A DNA stretch of 64,000 bases, from positions 7,674 through 71,673 of the forward strand of contig JAEOSL010000007.1 of NCBI GenBank assembly GCA_016840385.1, given 5' to 3'. This DNA is from Candidatus Thorarchaeota archaeon. Its GTDB lineage: Archaea; Asgardarchaeota; Thorarchaeia; Thorarchaeales; Thorarchaeaceae. Under the pieces are notes generated by a model that searched no databases, was not told where the DNA came from, and saw only the letters and a program-made list of their open reading frames with translations. Positions within the stretch are counted from its first letter, which is position 1; every line of letters starts with the position of its first letter. The translations under genes were made by a program, and so were the position numbers. This document shows, one piece after another, positions 7,084-16,074 of the stretch.

Positions 7084-7428
7084 ATGAACGATGCAGCTGA
7101 CCGGATTCTGAGCGAACTAAAATCCGCCAAAAAGGAAGGTCTAGGCATTGTTGAATTGACTGAGAAACTTGGTATCGATAAAATACAGATCACGTTAGCT
7201 CTAACGACTCTGGTATCCGAGGGACGGATAATGCAGAAACAAGAACACGACGACAAATACATACTGAAACCAACAATCACTGATGACAGCGAGCCCAGTG
7301 GTCTAACTGACATGAATGGATGTCCATGCTTCCATTGTTTGCGAATTAGTAAATGTGGAATAAGACAGCCTGATTCACCAGCCGATTGTAATGAACTAGA
7401 AGAATGGATGGGAGCAGACATTAGGTAG
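7084..7428 (+). CDS. RPC34/RPC39-like RNA polymerase subunit with Fe-S motif
   Basis: A 114-aa protein with an N-terminal winged helix (about residues 5-60) and a C-terminal cysteine cluster (C80, C82, C85, C91, C102) in the form CPCFHC-x5-C-x10-C followed by an acidic stretch ending in W. This matches the C-terminal 4Fe-4S motif (CPVF..C...C....W) of eukaryotic Pol III subunit RPC34/RPC39, known also from some archaea. It probably helps RNA polymerase at promoters. The ATG at 7084 has AGGT seven bases upstream; the in-frame extension back to 6952 would overlap gar1 and looks non-coding. Confidence 0.75.
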   Translation: MNDAADRILSELKSAKKEGLGIVELTEKLGIDKIQITLALTTLVSEGRIMQKQEHDDKYILKPTITDDSEPSGLTDMNGCPCFHCLRISKCGIRQPDSPADCNELEEWMGADIR

Positions 7429-7438
7429 TCTGTCTATC

Positions 7439-8062
7439 CTATTTCTTCTCACTTTGCGCTTTCCTGCGCGGTCCAGTAGCGAGTAGATATATCTCCGCAC
7501 TAGTTTTACGTGAAGCTGCAGGTTTGATGAGTTTTACAGAGTTGAAGCGTTTTCGCATATCTTGCAAGAATTCTTGAAATCCAGGTCCTTGGAAGACTTT
7601 TGCTAAGGCTTTTCCTTTTGGTCCAAGTACCTTGCGTGCAATCTCAAAAGTTCGTTCTGCTAATTCGAGCTGTCTAACCACATCTAGATCCCACAGCCCT
7701 GATATCTTTGGAGAACAGTCAGAGAGTACTAAATCGAATGGGCTTCCAGTTATTTGCTGAGCTTGTGCAATGATATCATCATCAAGAATACTACCTTCAA
7801 TGAAATGAACTCCTTGAACTGGGGGCATATATTCCAGATCAATTGCCACAATCTTCAAGCTACTATTGAGCTCACGTAAAATCTGAGTCCAACCACCTGG
7901 CGCACTACATAATTCCAGAACAATATCAACACCGTGTAAGAGTTTGTGACTCTTTGCCATCTGCCTGATTTTGAAGGCTGACCTACTACGATACCCTGCT
8001 TTCTTTGCTGCTATGTAATAGGGATCTTTCCTACGTCGTTCTCCTTCTGAGCTTCTTGGCAT
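7439..8062 (-). CDS. rlmE: FtsJ/RlmE-type RNA 2'-O-methyltransferase
   Basis: A 207-aa SAM-dependent methyltransferase that adds a 2'-O-methyl group to rRNA or tRNA. The SAM motif is LELCSAPGGWTQ, and the catalytic tetrad K31-D115-K155-E190 of the FtsJ family can be placed (SAFKI, SDCSPK, LAKVFQG, SAEIYL). It has the usual archaeal RlmE length, although a role on tRNA (Trm7-like) cannot be excluded. It follows trm1 by nine bases, forming an RNA-modification operon. Confidence 0.9.
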   Translation of the reverse strand: MPRSSEGERRRKDPYYIAAKKAGYRSRSAFKIRQMAKSHKLLHGVDIVLELCSAPGGWTQILRELNSSLKIVAIDLEYMPPVQGVHFIEGSILDDDIIAQAQQITGSPFDLVLSDCSPKISGLWDLDVVRQLELAERTFEIARKVLGPKGKALAKVFQGPGFQEFLQDMRKRFNSVKLIKPAASRKTSAEIYLLATGPRRKAQSEKK

Positions 8063-8071
8063 TTCTTTTCA

Positions 8072-9274
8072 TCATCCTATTAGTTCTGAAATTGCTGACT
8101 TCACGTCAACGACGGATGCATCAGTTCTGATTGCAGTAGGTTTGAAGTGTGTTCTGGCGACTTTGTATCCTGCATTTCTCAGATATTCAATGACATCTCT
8201 ATTCTTGGGTGGTGTAAGGTTATACAAGTCACAGAGCACATGAATGTCAATGTATGGATATGCCATTAGGGCATTCTCTTCTATCATCTCTTCTAGAATT
8301 CTAGGAACCCGTTTGTGGTAAATAGTTGCATCATCCTTGTTGAACACATCTTGAGTATTCTTCAGTATTTTTGAATCGAATAGACTACCAATCCAAAGTG
8401 GTCCTGCTTCTCTAACTGGTCCTTTACAGTCCTTAATGTCATGTTCAAAGTGAGATTCTTCATGTCTTGCTTTTAGTGGAACTGTCTGAGTTCGCATACA
8501 TCCTTGACAATATCGAATTACTCCCAGATTATCTGCTTGACGATTGGATTTCTTTCTATCAGCCTTGATTTTTACCCAAGTTCTAACATAATGATCTGTA
8601 CTGAGTACTGCTATCGGATCCATCGAGCAGTCATTGAGTCCAGCTATACGAAATGCTATAGCCTCAAGGAGTCTAAGTGCAAGTTCATGTACAAACGGAG
8701 CCCTTATTGAAAAACCTCCATACCGTCGCATGGCAACCTTCGGATAAGCCCCACATAGAACTGGCATATCTGTAGCAGTAAGAGCTAGTAATCCGCCATG
8801 TGGACTGATTGACTGAATTGAAGCATTAAGATAGGGCGCAGGAGTTCCAAAGGGGTCTACATCTACATAATCAAATCGTTTCTCTCTTGATTCCGTCATC
8901 AACAGAACCTTGGCATCACCTTTCACTACCCTTGCTCTTTTCTCAAAACCAAGTCGTTTGATATTCTTAGTTGCTGTTTCAACTGCAGTTGGATTTACAT
9001 CAAACATTGAAGCTGAGAAATCTCCAGCACACTCATTGAGATAACGGAGAGTTCTGATTCCTGAACCAGTCAATGGTTCACACATTGATTCGATTTTGTT
9101 ACTGCCCAAGTATCCAGAAAGAAGCAGAACAGATATGTCCCGATTAAGTTTCATTCGAGGATTGTAGAATACTGGAAGGTTTGCAGAGATCTGTTTCTTA
9201 TCTCCACTATAGTGCTCTACATCTGCACTCAGGAATGTAGTCCTGCCTTCTGTGTATTCCTTCTCGACTATCAT
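8072..9274 (-). CDS. trm1: tRNA (guanine26-N2)-dimethyltransferase
   Basis: A 400-aa Trm1 enzyme that dimethylates G26 in tRNAs. Visible landmarks are the N-terminal FYNPRMKLNRDISVLLL, the SAM-binding fold (SMCEPLTGSGIRTLRY), the catalytic motif DVDPFGTPAPYL, the C-terminal zinc-like CxxC (YCQGCMR) and a conserved basic C-terminal half. Length matches the family. It is the first gene of an operon with rlmE. Position 26 is G in the tRNAs annotated here where it can be read. Confidence 0.93.
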   Translation of the reverse strand: MIVEKEYTEGRTTFLSADVEHYSGDKKQISANLPVFYNPRMKLNRDISVLLLSGYLGSNKIESMCEPLTGSGIRTLRYLNECAGDFSASMFDVNPTAVETATKNIKRLGFEKRARVVKGDAKVLLMTESREKRFDYVDVDPFGTPAPYLNASIQSISPHGGLLALTATDMPVLCGAYPKVAMRRYGGFSIRAPFVHELALRLLEAIAFRIAGLNDCSMDPIAVLSTDHYVRTWVKIKADRKKSNRQADNLGVIRYCQGCMRTQTVPLKARHEESHFEHDIKDCKGPVREAGPLWIGSLFDSKILKNTQDVFNKDDATIYHKRVPRILEEMIEENALMAYPYIDIHVLCDLYNLTPPKNRDVIEYLRNAGYKVARTHFKPTAIRTDASVVDVKSAISELIG

Positions 9275-9403
9275 CTAACGCAATCTTCTTGGTTCTGCTA
9301 ATAAGATAATAGGCAAGGCCACTTCCGATATGCCTAAGTGGATAATAATGAGGAAGAAAATAATGCGACAATGCTCGTAAACTAGTTTGTAAGGTGTTAA
9401 AAC

Positions 9404-9892
9404 TTGCCAACAAAAATTAAGTTTCAAACAAACCGTGGAGATTTTGTAGCAGAATTCTTCAGTGATGATGCAATCAACACGGTCAAAAATTTCGTCACTC
9501 TTACTCAGAGTGGCTACTATGATGGACTAACTTTTCATAGAGTTATTGAAAAATTCGTAATCCAAGGTGGTGACCCAACGGGTACAGGCTCTGGAGGTCC
9601 TGGATATGCTATTCCTTGTGAAACCCGAGGACACAGACAGAAGCATACACCTGGTGCTTTTTCAATGGCGCACGCTGGAAGAGATACCGGAGGAAGTCAA
9701 TTTTTTATATCCTTGAGCCAAGAGAATACTAAACATCTTGATGGTAAACATACTGTCTTCGGTCACGTGACAGAGGGACTTGATGTGGTTCATCAAATCC
9801 AACAAGGTGACAAAATGCTGAAGGTAGAAGTCCTCGAACTAGATCCTGCTATTGAAGCACATGAACTTCAGAAATTGAAGTCATGGCGTTAG
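9404..9892 (+). CDS. cyclophilin-type peptidyl-prolyl isomerase
   Basis: A 162-aa single-domain cytoplasmic cyclophilin that speeds proline isomerisation in protein folding. Core motifs FHRVI..FVIQGGDPTGTGSGGPG, FSMAHAG and GSQFFISL contain the active-site Arg, Phe, Gln and Met/Phe residues. It has no signal peptide. The TTG start has AAGGTG seven bases upstream. A hairpin terminator follows. Confidence 0.93.
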   Translation: MPTKIKFQTNRGDFVAEFFSDDAINTVKNFVTLTQSGYYDGLTFHRVIEKFVIQGGDPTGTGSGGPGYAIPCETRGHRQKHTPGAFSMAHAGRDTGGSQFFISLSQENTKHLDGKHTVFGHVTEGLDVVHQIQQGDKMLKVEVLELDPAIEAHELQKLKSWR

Positions 9893-9912
9893 TTTTGAGA
9901 AAATAGTGAGTA

Positions 9913-9928
9913 GGAGACCGTGGTCTCC
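9913..9928. terminator. hairpin terminator between convergent genes
   Basis: A perfect inverted repeat GGAGACC/GGTCTCC with a two-base loop followed by a T/C-rich run stands between the cyclophilin gene and the convergent metal-dependent hydrolase, so it could stop transcription from either side. Confidence 0.5.
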
Positions 9929-9933
9929 TCCTT

Positions 9934-10611
9934 CTATTCTACTGTGTATTCTTCTCCAGCTTTGAGAATTACTACTTTTGATGCTGTTTTTGATTCAACT
10001 TCGGTCTTGAAGACTTCAGGATCGGCATCCTTCACGTGCATTGGTATTACTATCTTAGATTCGATAGCTTTAGCTGCTTCTGTTGCATCGGCTATATCCA
10101 TTGTATAGGTATCACCGATTGGAAGTAGAGCAACATCTACATCGGCTTCTTCTAACTGCTCCATCTCAGGGATAAAATCGGTGTCCCCAGCATGGTATAT
10201 CTTTACACCATCAATCCGTATCAGAAAACCTACGCCCAAGTCTTTTGGATGGAATGGATCTCCGTTGGGTCGAAAACGTTTCACATTGTAGGCTGGAGTT
10301 GACCAAATATGTACACCACTCGTGCTGATATCCATATGCTGACCTGGACCCAGATCCCACACTACTCCCTTCTTAATCTCCTTCTTTACACTTGGAGGTG
10401 CAATAATCGCACTTCCCATTTTACGGATTTTCTTGAGTAAATCTTTGTCAAAATGATCCTGATGACCATGAGTCACCAATATCAGATCCGCAGGCTCAAA
10501 ATCATTCTTCTTTAGACCTGTCCCCTTTGTGGATGGGTCGATGTAGATATTTTGAGTATCTGTCTTAATCTGAAAACTTGCATGTGCCATTAATCGTATT
10601 GTTACTCCCAT
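9934..10611 (-). CDS. metallo-beta-lactamase-fold hydrolase (UPF0173 type)
   Basis: A 225-aa predicted metal-dependent hydrolase. The metal-binding motif THGHQDH (HxHxDH), the later HAGDTD and the C-terminal IPMHVKD give a complete binuclear site. The shape and length match the UPF0173/YtkL family, whose substrate is unknown. Start taken at the ATG of MGVTIRLMAH; an upstream ATG at 10638 would add nine residues. Confidence 0.85.
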   Translation of the reverse strand: MGVTIRLMAHASFQIKTDTQNIYIDPSTKGTGLKKNDFEPADLILVTHGHQDHFDKDLLKKIRKMGSAIIAPPSVKKEIKKGVVWDLGPGQHMDISTSGVHIWSTPAYNVKRFRPNGDPFHPKDLGVGFLIRIDGVKIYHAGDTDFIPEMEQLEEADVDVALLPIGDTYTMDIADATEAAKAIESKIVIPMHVKDADPEVFKTEVESKTASKVVILKAGEEYTVE

Positions 10612-10702
10612 TCTAATCACTAGTTTCTGGAATAACATTCACTGGTATATGTCTTTCATATTATGGTACAGTTTATCGGGACGATATTGATACGTATCAA
10701 TC

Positions 10703-11602
10703 ATGCCACTCAGATTTGGGATAACTGCACTAGAGTTTCAGGAAGTTGCTCGAAAAGTAATCACCGATGGTATTCCTGATTTTTCTCGATTGGATGTCTG
10801 CAAGTTTGTTCAGGAAAGTGTTTCAGAGGGCTGGTCAGTCATAGAACTCTCCATGGATGTAAAACCCATTATTCCCGCCTCTATTACACCGGAATCCATC
10901 GATCGTTTGATTGAATTGAAGGAAGAACTCGGTATTTCCTATACAGTTCATCTACCGTATTTGTCAATTGAGCTGGCTACTTTCAATGAACATGTACGGA
11001 AAGGGAGTGTTGAGAGTATCATTGAGGTTATCGACCTCTGCAAATCTCTTGAGCCCGAAGCCTATGTCTTGCATACAACTGGTGATCTTGCTGCGGATCT
11101 CTCAAGTCTTCCTTATAGTCCAGACATTGTACGGACAATCAGTATGCTGCTTGCAGGGTTTGCTGCAACTAGTGTCGAGGAAATAGTTAGTAAGACCGAA
11201 ATTAATCCACGTGAACTAGCAATTGAGAATTACACCTTCCCTTTTGATGTCATGCGAGATGTAATTGATGATGTGGATACGAGCATCTGCTTTGATACTG
11301 CGCATCTTCTATGTCAGATGTCGGGTACTGAGTCTATCATGGACTTCTATCAATCACATAAGGATCGGATTACTGAAATCCATCTACAGGATGGTTCATT
11401 CACAAAATATGACGGTGCAGTAGCTCGTGAGGATCACATTCCTTTAGGAACTGGAATTATGGGTGATTCGGTTCTTCGAGAGTTTCTGCTTGAGCTTGCC
11501 AAAGACAAATTCGATGGACCTCTGATATTCGAACTAACTAACGATGAGGCAACAGAATCTCTTGAGCATATCCGGAGAGTTGTTCCCGAGGTGTTAGATT
11601 AG
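10703..11602 (+). CDS. sugar phosphate isomerase/epimerase-like TIM barrel
   Basis: A 299-aa protein of the AP-endonuclease 2/xylose-isomerase-like barrel family. Metal-ligand motifs of the fold are present: YTVHLPYLSIE, YVLHTTGDLA, AIENYTF, CFDTAHLLCQ, EIHLQDGS, DHIPLGTG and the terminal FELTND. The substrate (sugar, sugar phosphate or AP-site DNA) cannot be settled from the sequence. It overlaps the stop of the convergent M23-like gene by four bases. Confidence 0.75.
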   Translation: MPLRFGITALEFQEVARKVITDGIPDFSRLDVCKFVQESVSEGWSVIELSMDVKPIIPASITPESIDRLIELKEELGISYTVHLPYLSIELATFNEHVRKGSVESIIEVIDLCKSLEPEAYVLHTTGDLAADLSSLPYSPDIVRTISMLLAGFAATSVEEIVSKTEINPRELAIENYTFPFDVMRDVIDDVDTSICFDTAHLLCQMSGTESIMDFYQSHKDRITEIHLQDGSFTKYDGAVAREDHIPLGTGIMGDSVLREFLLELAKDKFDGPLIFELTNDEATESLEHIRRVVPEVLD

Positions 11603-12246
11603 GGTAAATAACAGAGTTCCCATGTTGGATGAAAGCTGTGAACAAGGACCATAATTTCATCATAGTCAGTTTGTCCCATAACTAACCTCGGGCAGATTGA
11701 TTCAGGGTTGTACACAGCAAAGTGAACGTGATCGGTCGCTTTGGGTGTGAGAAATCTTCCAATCTGTTCACCTTTTACCACCCAATCTCCTATTTCAATA
11801 TCGAGCATGGCTACCTGTTGATCTCTCGTGGTTTCTGTAGTAGCATTTCCTTCGAATGCGTATTGATGGGTCAGTGTAGCATTGAAGCGAATAGCAACTC
11901 CCACTACGTAGATTGTACTATTTGGTAAATATCCTAGTTCAATGTCTTCCACATAACCTGGAGCTGCGGAAATGACTGGGGAGTTATTGTAGAACATATA
12001 GTCAAGCCCATTGTGCACAGCGTTCCAGGGACATACATCAGTTTCACTATACCCATTATTCCATGCCAGAATGTCTGACCGATTAGCGTAAATCACGCCC
12101 ATATTGTCGAGAATAGTTGAATCATATCGCCCTTCATTGTCAAAAGGTTCTACGTAATCTCCTTCGGGTAAACTTCCAAGGTAAAGAACGCCCGCAACAA
12201 CTGCAACAATTAGAATTAATCCAACAATACAAGCCTGTTTCTTCAT
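11599..12246 (-). CDS. membrane-anchored M23/LytM-like metallopeptidase
   Basis: A 215-aa protein with an N-terminal membrane anchor or signal segment (about residues 5-25) and an extracellular LytM-type domain. The zinc motif HxxxD (H78-N-G-L-D82) and the HxH motif (H163-V-H165, TDHVHFAVY) are both kept, together with the beta-roll segments ending IGDWVVKGEQIGRF. In bacteria this family cuts peptidoglycan; an archaeon without peptidoglycan must use it otherwise, perhaps against foreign cell walls or surface proteins, or it may bind without cutting. Confidence 0.7.
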   Translation of the reverse strand: MKKQACIVGLILIVAVVAGVLYLGSLPEGDYVEPFDNEGRYDSTILDNMGVIYANRSDILAWNNGYSETDVCPWNAVHNGLDYMFYNNSPVISAAPGYVEDIELGYLPNSTIYVVGVAIRFNATLTHQYAFEGNATTETTRDQQVAMLDIEIGDWVVKGEQIGRFLTPKATDHVHFAVYNPESICPRLVMGQTDYDEIMVLVHSFHPTWELCYLP

Positions 12247-12345
12247 AGCGCTTCTATCATAGAACGCCTTCTAAAGCGTATCGACAATGTAAGAAATTAC
12301 AAACACTTAGAACGGTATATGTAGAAGACTCGTTGAGGATTTATT

Positions 12346-13617
12346 TTGAGCGGAGAGTTTGTGTTCGATAGAGACTTTGCCTTCCAAGTCTTGAAGGAAT
12401 TATGTGACATTGGACCAAGAGTTGTTGCTTCAGATGGAGAATCGCAGGCCGCACAGCTAATTTTCAAGAAATTCCATGACTTTGGTCTTCAAGATATTGA
12501 GATTTCCAAGTATCCATTCAGATATTATGATGGAATTCAAGGAACACTATCCTCCATTGACGGAAACACTTCAGTTTCAGGAGTACCTTGTTGGATGAGT
12601 GCTTCTACTCCTGAGCATGGAGTTGAGGCTGAAACACTGTATATTGGATCGCACAATCTTCTCTCTGATTATTCAAAGAAGGATATTCAAGACAAGATCG
12701 TCTTTGTTCTTCTAGATCAACAATACATGCCAGATGTTTTGGAGGCATGGGACAAGCTGTTCAATATGAGTCCTGCTGGTGTTGTTTTTCTTGATCGATT
12801 GCGAAATGAAGCTCCACGTTCCTATAACTATCAGAAATTAGATGCCACCTTCTCAAAAGTACCCTCAATGACAGCATCGGCAAAGCTTGCACGACCCTTG
12901 CATGATGCGATGTTTGGATCAAAGCTCAATCTTACTGTCCATGGAGAAGCAAAGGATGGAACTTTGCACAATGTTCATGGTATTGTGAAAGGTCAGCTTG
13001 ATACTACGATTATACTCTGTGCCCATCATGATTCTGTTCCATTTACGATGGGTGCAACTGATAATGCTGCAGGGGTGGCTATTGTTGTTGAACTAGCAAG
13101 ACTCCTCTCAAAGATGAATCCAAAATTCACCTATCACTTCATTACATTTGGTGGAGAAGAGTTGGAGATGAAAGGATCTCAGAGATTCTTAGAGGATTAT
13201 GATTTAGGAAATACATTACTTTGTATGAATTTTGATAGTATTGGTGCTTTACCTGGTGAAGTATTAGGATTAGCGGCAGGTCCTGATGAAATGATTGAAT
13301 GGGTAACTGGACTTGCCCAGACCAATAAATACCCAACAAGGTGTCGAAGAACTGCAACTAGTGGTGGTGATAACAAACCGTTTGCAGCAAGAAACATTCC
13401 AACAATCCATTTTGCATGTATGGGGACAACAACCGAGAAGGTTGCTCATACTGCCATTGACACAATATCCAATCTTTCTCCTTGGTCCCTCTTCGAAGTA
13501 GGAAATTTCGCAAAGCGAACTATAGAATCGCTAGAAACCTTGGAATCAGTTCCATTCAAGGTCGAGGTTCCTGAGGACCTGAGAGATGCAGCCAAAAAGA
13601 GAATCGGTTTGAGTTAG
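12346..13617 (+). CDS. M28-family zinc aminopeptidase
   Basis: A 423-aa peptidase with the M28 zinc site: CAHHDS, TDNAAGVA, FGGEELEMKGS (catalytic Glu-Glu), NFDSIG and the distal HFACMGT-HTAIDT histidine. Between the N-terminal helix and the catalytic core (about residues 85-200) lies an insert that looks like a PA domain. It carries no obvious signal peptide, so it is probably cytoplasmic and degrades peptides. TTG start with GAGGAT upstream. Confidence 0.88.
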   Translation: MSGEFVFDRDFAFQVLKELCDIGPRVVASDGESQAAQLIFKKFHDFGLQDIEISKYPFRYYDGIQGTLSSIDGNTSVSGVPCWMSASTPEHGVEAETLYIGSHNLLSDYSKKDIQDKIVFVLLDQQYMPDVLEAWDKLFNMSPAGVVFLDRLRNEAPRSYNYQKLDATFSKVPSMTASAKLARPLHDAMFGSKLNLTVHGEAKDGTLHNVHGIVKGQLDTTIILCAHHDSVPFTMGATDNAAGVAIVVELARLLSKMNPKFTYHFITFGGEELEMKGSQRFLEDYDLGNTLLCMNFDSIGALPGEVLGLAAGPDEMIEWVTGLAQTNKYPTRCRRTATSGGDNKPFAARNIPTIHFACMGTTTEKVAHTAIDTISNLSPWSLFEVGNFAKRTIESLETLESVPFKVEVPEDLRDAAKKRIGLS

Positions 13618-13696
13618 AAATTGAATGAAGGAAAAAGGGTTCGAATACGTAATGCTTTTATCCGATTCAGTTGTGCTCCTCTTCCACGGACATACA

Positions 13697-13774
13697 GGGC
13701 CCGTGGCATAGACTGGTTATTGCGCCGCTCTGATAAGGCGGATGTCCGGAGTTCAAATCTCCGCGGGCCCACCA
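13697..13774 (+). tRNA. tRNA-Ile(GAT)
   Basis: A 78-base cloverleaf with encoded CCA and no intron. Acceptor GGGCCCG pairs with CGGGCCC, discriminator A; the anticodon stem CCGCT/GGCGG encloses loop CTGATAA with anticodon GAT at 13732-13734; the T-arm is CGGAG/TTCAAAT/CTCCG. Confidence 0.93.
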
Positions 13775-13839
13775 CTAATTCTTGAAATTTCACACCCATA
13801 ACCACTGATTTTATTACGCCCACCAACTGCAAATGAGAT

Positions 13840-14388
13840 ATGAAATCACTGGTTACTTATTTCACACAGACAAATAATACCAAAATGATTGCTGAAGCTA
13901 TCTTTGAGGTTATTTCACCTCACGGTGAAGCACAAATTGACACAGTTCGAAAAGTTGACCTTGAATCCCTAAACGAGTATGATGTGGTATTTGTAGGAGC
14001 ACCATGTCATGACAGTGATTTGGCACCACCAGTGAAAGGATTTCTTGGGAAACTGCCTAAGTCGCCCAAGTTCAAACTTGTTGGATTCTTTACTCACTCA
14101 ACAAATATGCCCGACGGTACTGAACGAAATCAAGAACTCTATGACCAATGGGCTGGACGCTGTATTCCGACCTTTGAAAATGCCTGTAAAGACAAGAACA
14201 TCGAACTTCTGGGTTATTTCCACTGTCAAGGAAAAGCTAGTGAACCCATTGAAGTCTTCATCAGACAGCAGATAATCACCGATGATGACGAATGGGCTGT
14301 TTATCTACCAGAACTACGAAAGCATCCTGATTCAAACGATATCGAGAATGCCAAGAAGTTTGCACAGGAAATCCTTGACAAACTTTGA
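13840..14388 (+). CDS. flavodoxin family protein
   Basis: A 182-aa FMN-binding protein. The N-terminal phosphate loop (VTYFTQTNNTKMIAEAI), the 'VGAPCHDSDLAPPVKGFL' loop and the 'GFFTHSTN' strand match the flavodoxin fold. It probably shuttles electrons, perhaps with the ferredoxins of the region. No NAD(P)H domain is fused. Confidence 0.8.
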   Translation: MKSLVTYFTQTNNTKMIAEAIFEVISPHGEAQIDTVRKVDLESLNEYDVVFVGAPCHDSDLAPPVKGFLGKLPKSPKFKLVGFFTHSTNMPDGTERNQELYDQWAGRCIPTFENACKDKNIELLGYFHCQGKASEPIEVFIRQQIITDDDEWAVYLPELRKHPDSNDIENAKKFAQEILDKL

Positions 14389-14460
14389 TTCTGATTAGCA
14401 TCAATTTGCAAGTCTAGGACCTTAAATCGGAAAAGAAACACTCTGATTTGGGTCAATTGA

Positions 14461-14712
14461 ATGAGTCCAATACTATTACAATCTCCACTTGCAAACTTCG
14501 CACAGTTGATTGGAGGATATTTCATTGAGATTTGGGATTTTCTGATATTCATTGGACAGATGTCAGGAGTCGTGATAGTGCTTATCGGTGCTATTCTTTG
14601 GTTCACAGAAGCCAATCAGAAAAAAGGTAAGGGTCTTGTTCTCAGTGGTGTAATACTATCCATCGTTATAGAGTACTTTGTCTTCTTTCCACCCAGTTTT
14701 GTCGTAGCATAA
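14461..14712 (+). CDS. small two-helix membrane protein
   Basis: An 83-aa hydrophobic protein with about two transmembrane helices (residues 25-50 and 62-80) joined by a short basic loop (TEANQKKGKG). Function unknown. Its ATG directly follows the sequence GGGTCAATTGA, and it ends eight bases before the convergent PfpI-like gene. Confidence 0.55.
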   Translation: MSPILLQSPLANFAQLIGGYFIEIWDFLIFIGQMSGVVIVLIGAILWFTEANQKKGKGLVLSGVILSIVIEYFVFFPPSFVVA

Positions 14713-14720
14713 CTACTAGA

Positions 14721-15824
14721 TTATGGTCCAGATTTTCTTCTCCAGATAACAATCAGAACAATCACACCAAATGTAGCTATTCCAACTACCACTATCGTTT
14801 CTACTGGTAGGATTGCATCACCTGCTGTAGTGGTTGTTGATTCAGTGGTTGTAGTGATATTTTCTGCAGTGAAAGTCAGAGCATCTCTAACAAACTCCAT
14901 TGATACATTTGCATCTTGAATCTCAAGATCGACAACATAATCATCTAATTCTAGCCCTGTAATACTTCCAACAAAGATTGAATCATTTTCTGGGTCTGAA
15001 AGCTCCACCTCTGCAATAATCGTTTCATTATCTGAAGTGTGCAACATAGCAGTGACCTCAATGATTTCTGTAGTTGTAACGTCATCAAATAGATGGATTT
15101 GACCTGAAGTTGTCACATTCATGTAATAGACAGTATCATTTCCTTCAAGTACGGGTTGAATCGTCATATCTTTGAAGTAAGAGTAACCAAACAGTGATTT
15201 CATAATTGCTACACATAGATCATAGTGTGGTGCACCCTCATATCCTGCTGGAGGTCCTGCTCCATTGTCACCAGTGATTAATTGACCATCCGAAACAACT
15301 CGCATGAATGGAAGGATAGTTCCACCAGAATCGTGAACATATGGAAAGCAGAAATTATGTCCTGTAACTACGTGACCTTCAGTGATATTTGAGGCAGCAA
15401 TTGGAGTTACTCCTATACATATCCCCGAAATGATCAGTCCCTCTTCATACGCCATCTTAATGAGATTCAGAGCTGATTCTGAAGCGATTAAATCGTGCCA
15501 ATGTCCACCTGACGGAACGAATAGCACATCATAATTGCTCAAGTCTTCACTAGCTATTTCAGATATCAAAATATCAGTTTCAACTGGTCTCGCTTCCCGA
15601 TTCAAACATGATTGTATAACCAATGTGTTCCCTGTTATTGTCACATCACATCCCCAATCTTGAACTACATCCATGAATTCGAAAAATGACCATCCAAAAG
15701 CATGACCGAGTAGTACCAGTATACTAACTTCTTCTGGCTCTGTTAGCACAGCCTCAGGGGTTTGAACTAGCAATGAGCCTACTAATATTACAACAAGAAC
15801 TCCGAGAAGCACCTTATTTCTCAT
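14721..15824 (-). CDS. secreted, membrane-anchored DJ-1/PfpI-like protein
   Basis: A 367-aa protein: signal peptide (residues 1-22), DJ-1/PfpI domain (about 32-230), a beta-rich domain (about 235-320), a Thr/Ser-rich linker and a C-terminal transmembrane helix (about 340-362) with a basic tail. The nucleophile-elbow cysteine is kept at C136 (GICIG), but the usual His after it is Ile. The domain would face outside the cell. A paralogue with the same layout lies at 29995-31089. Activity (amidase, peptidase or glyoxalase-like) is unknown. Confidence 0.75.
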   Translation of the reverse strand: MRNKVLLGVLVVILVGSLLVQTPEAVLTEPEEVSILVLLGHAFGWSFFEFMDVVQDWGCDVTITGNTLVIQSCLNREARPVETDILISEIASEDLSNYDVLFVPSGGHWHDLIASESALNLIKMAYEEGLIISGICIGVTPIAASNITEGHVVTGHNFCFPYVHDSGGTILPFMRVVSDGQLITGDNGAGPPAGYEGAPHYDLCVAIMKSLFGYSYFKDMTIQPVLEGNDTVYYMNVTTSGQIHLFDDVTTTEIIEVTAMLHTSDNETIIAEVELSDPENDSIFVGSITGLELDDYVVDLEIQDANVSMEFVRDALTFTAENITTTTESTTTTAGDAILPVETIVVVGIATFGVIVLIVIWRRKSGP

Positions 15825-15885
15825 AGTTTATCCCGGCCCTTAAACGAGCCAGTTGCTAATATTAAGACCTTCATTGACGCAGTAT

Positions 15886-16074
15886 CTATAATCTTAGTGC
15901 ATTTCTGACTTCTTTCCGAAGAGCCTCAATTGCATCAGGTGCATTACACACACCGAATTGGTCATGATAGTCCCGATATTCATCTGAATCAAGTAATTTC
16001 AGAACTTGATCAATTGCTTCGAGTTGTTCCCGAGAGAAGTGCTGAATTCTGGAAGTTAGAGTTGTGCCTGTCAT
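15886..16074 (-). CDS. small hypothetical protein
   Basis: A 62-aa, mostly helical, soluble protein with a Cys in an HDQFGVCNAPDA segment. It ends 61 bases before the DJ-1/PfpI gene on the same strand and may share its transcript. Family not recognised. Confidence 0.45.
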   Translation of the reverse strand: MTGTTLTSRIQHFSREQLEAIDQVLKLLDSDEYRDYHDQFGVCNAPDAIEALRKEVRNALRL

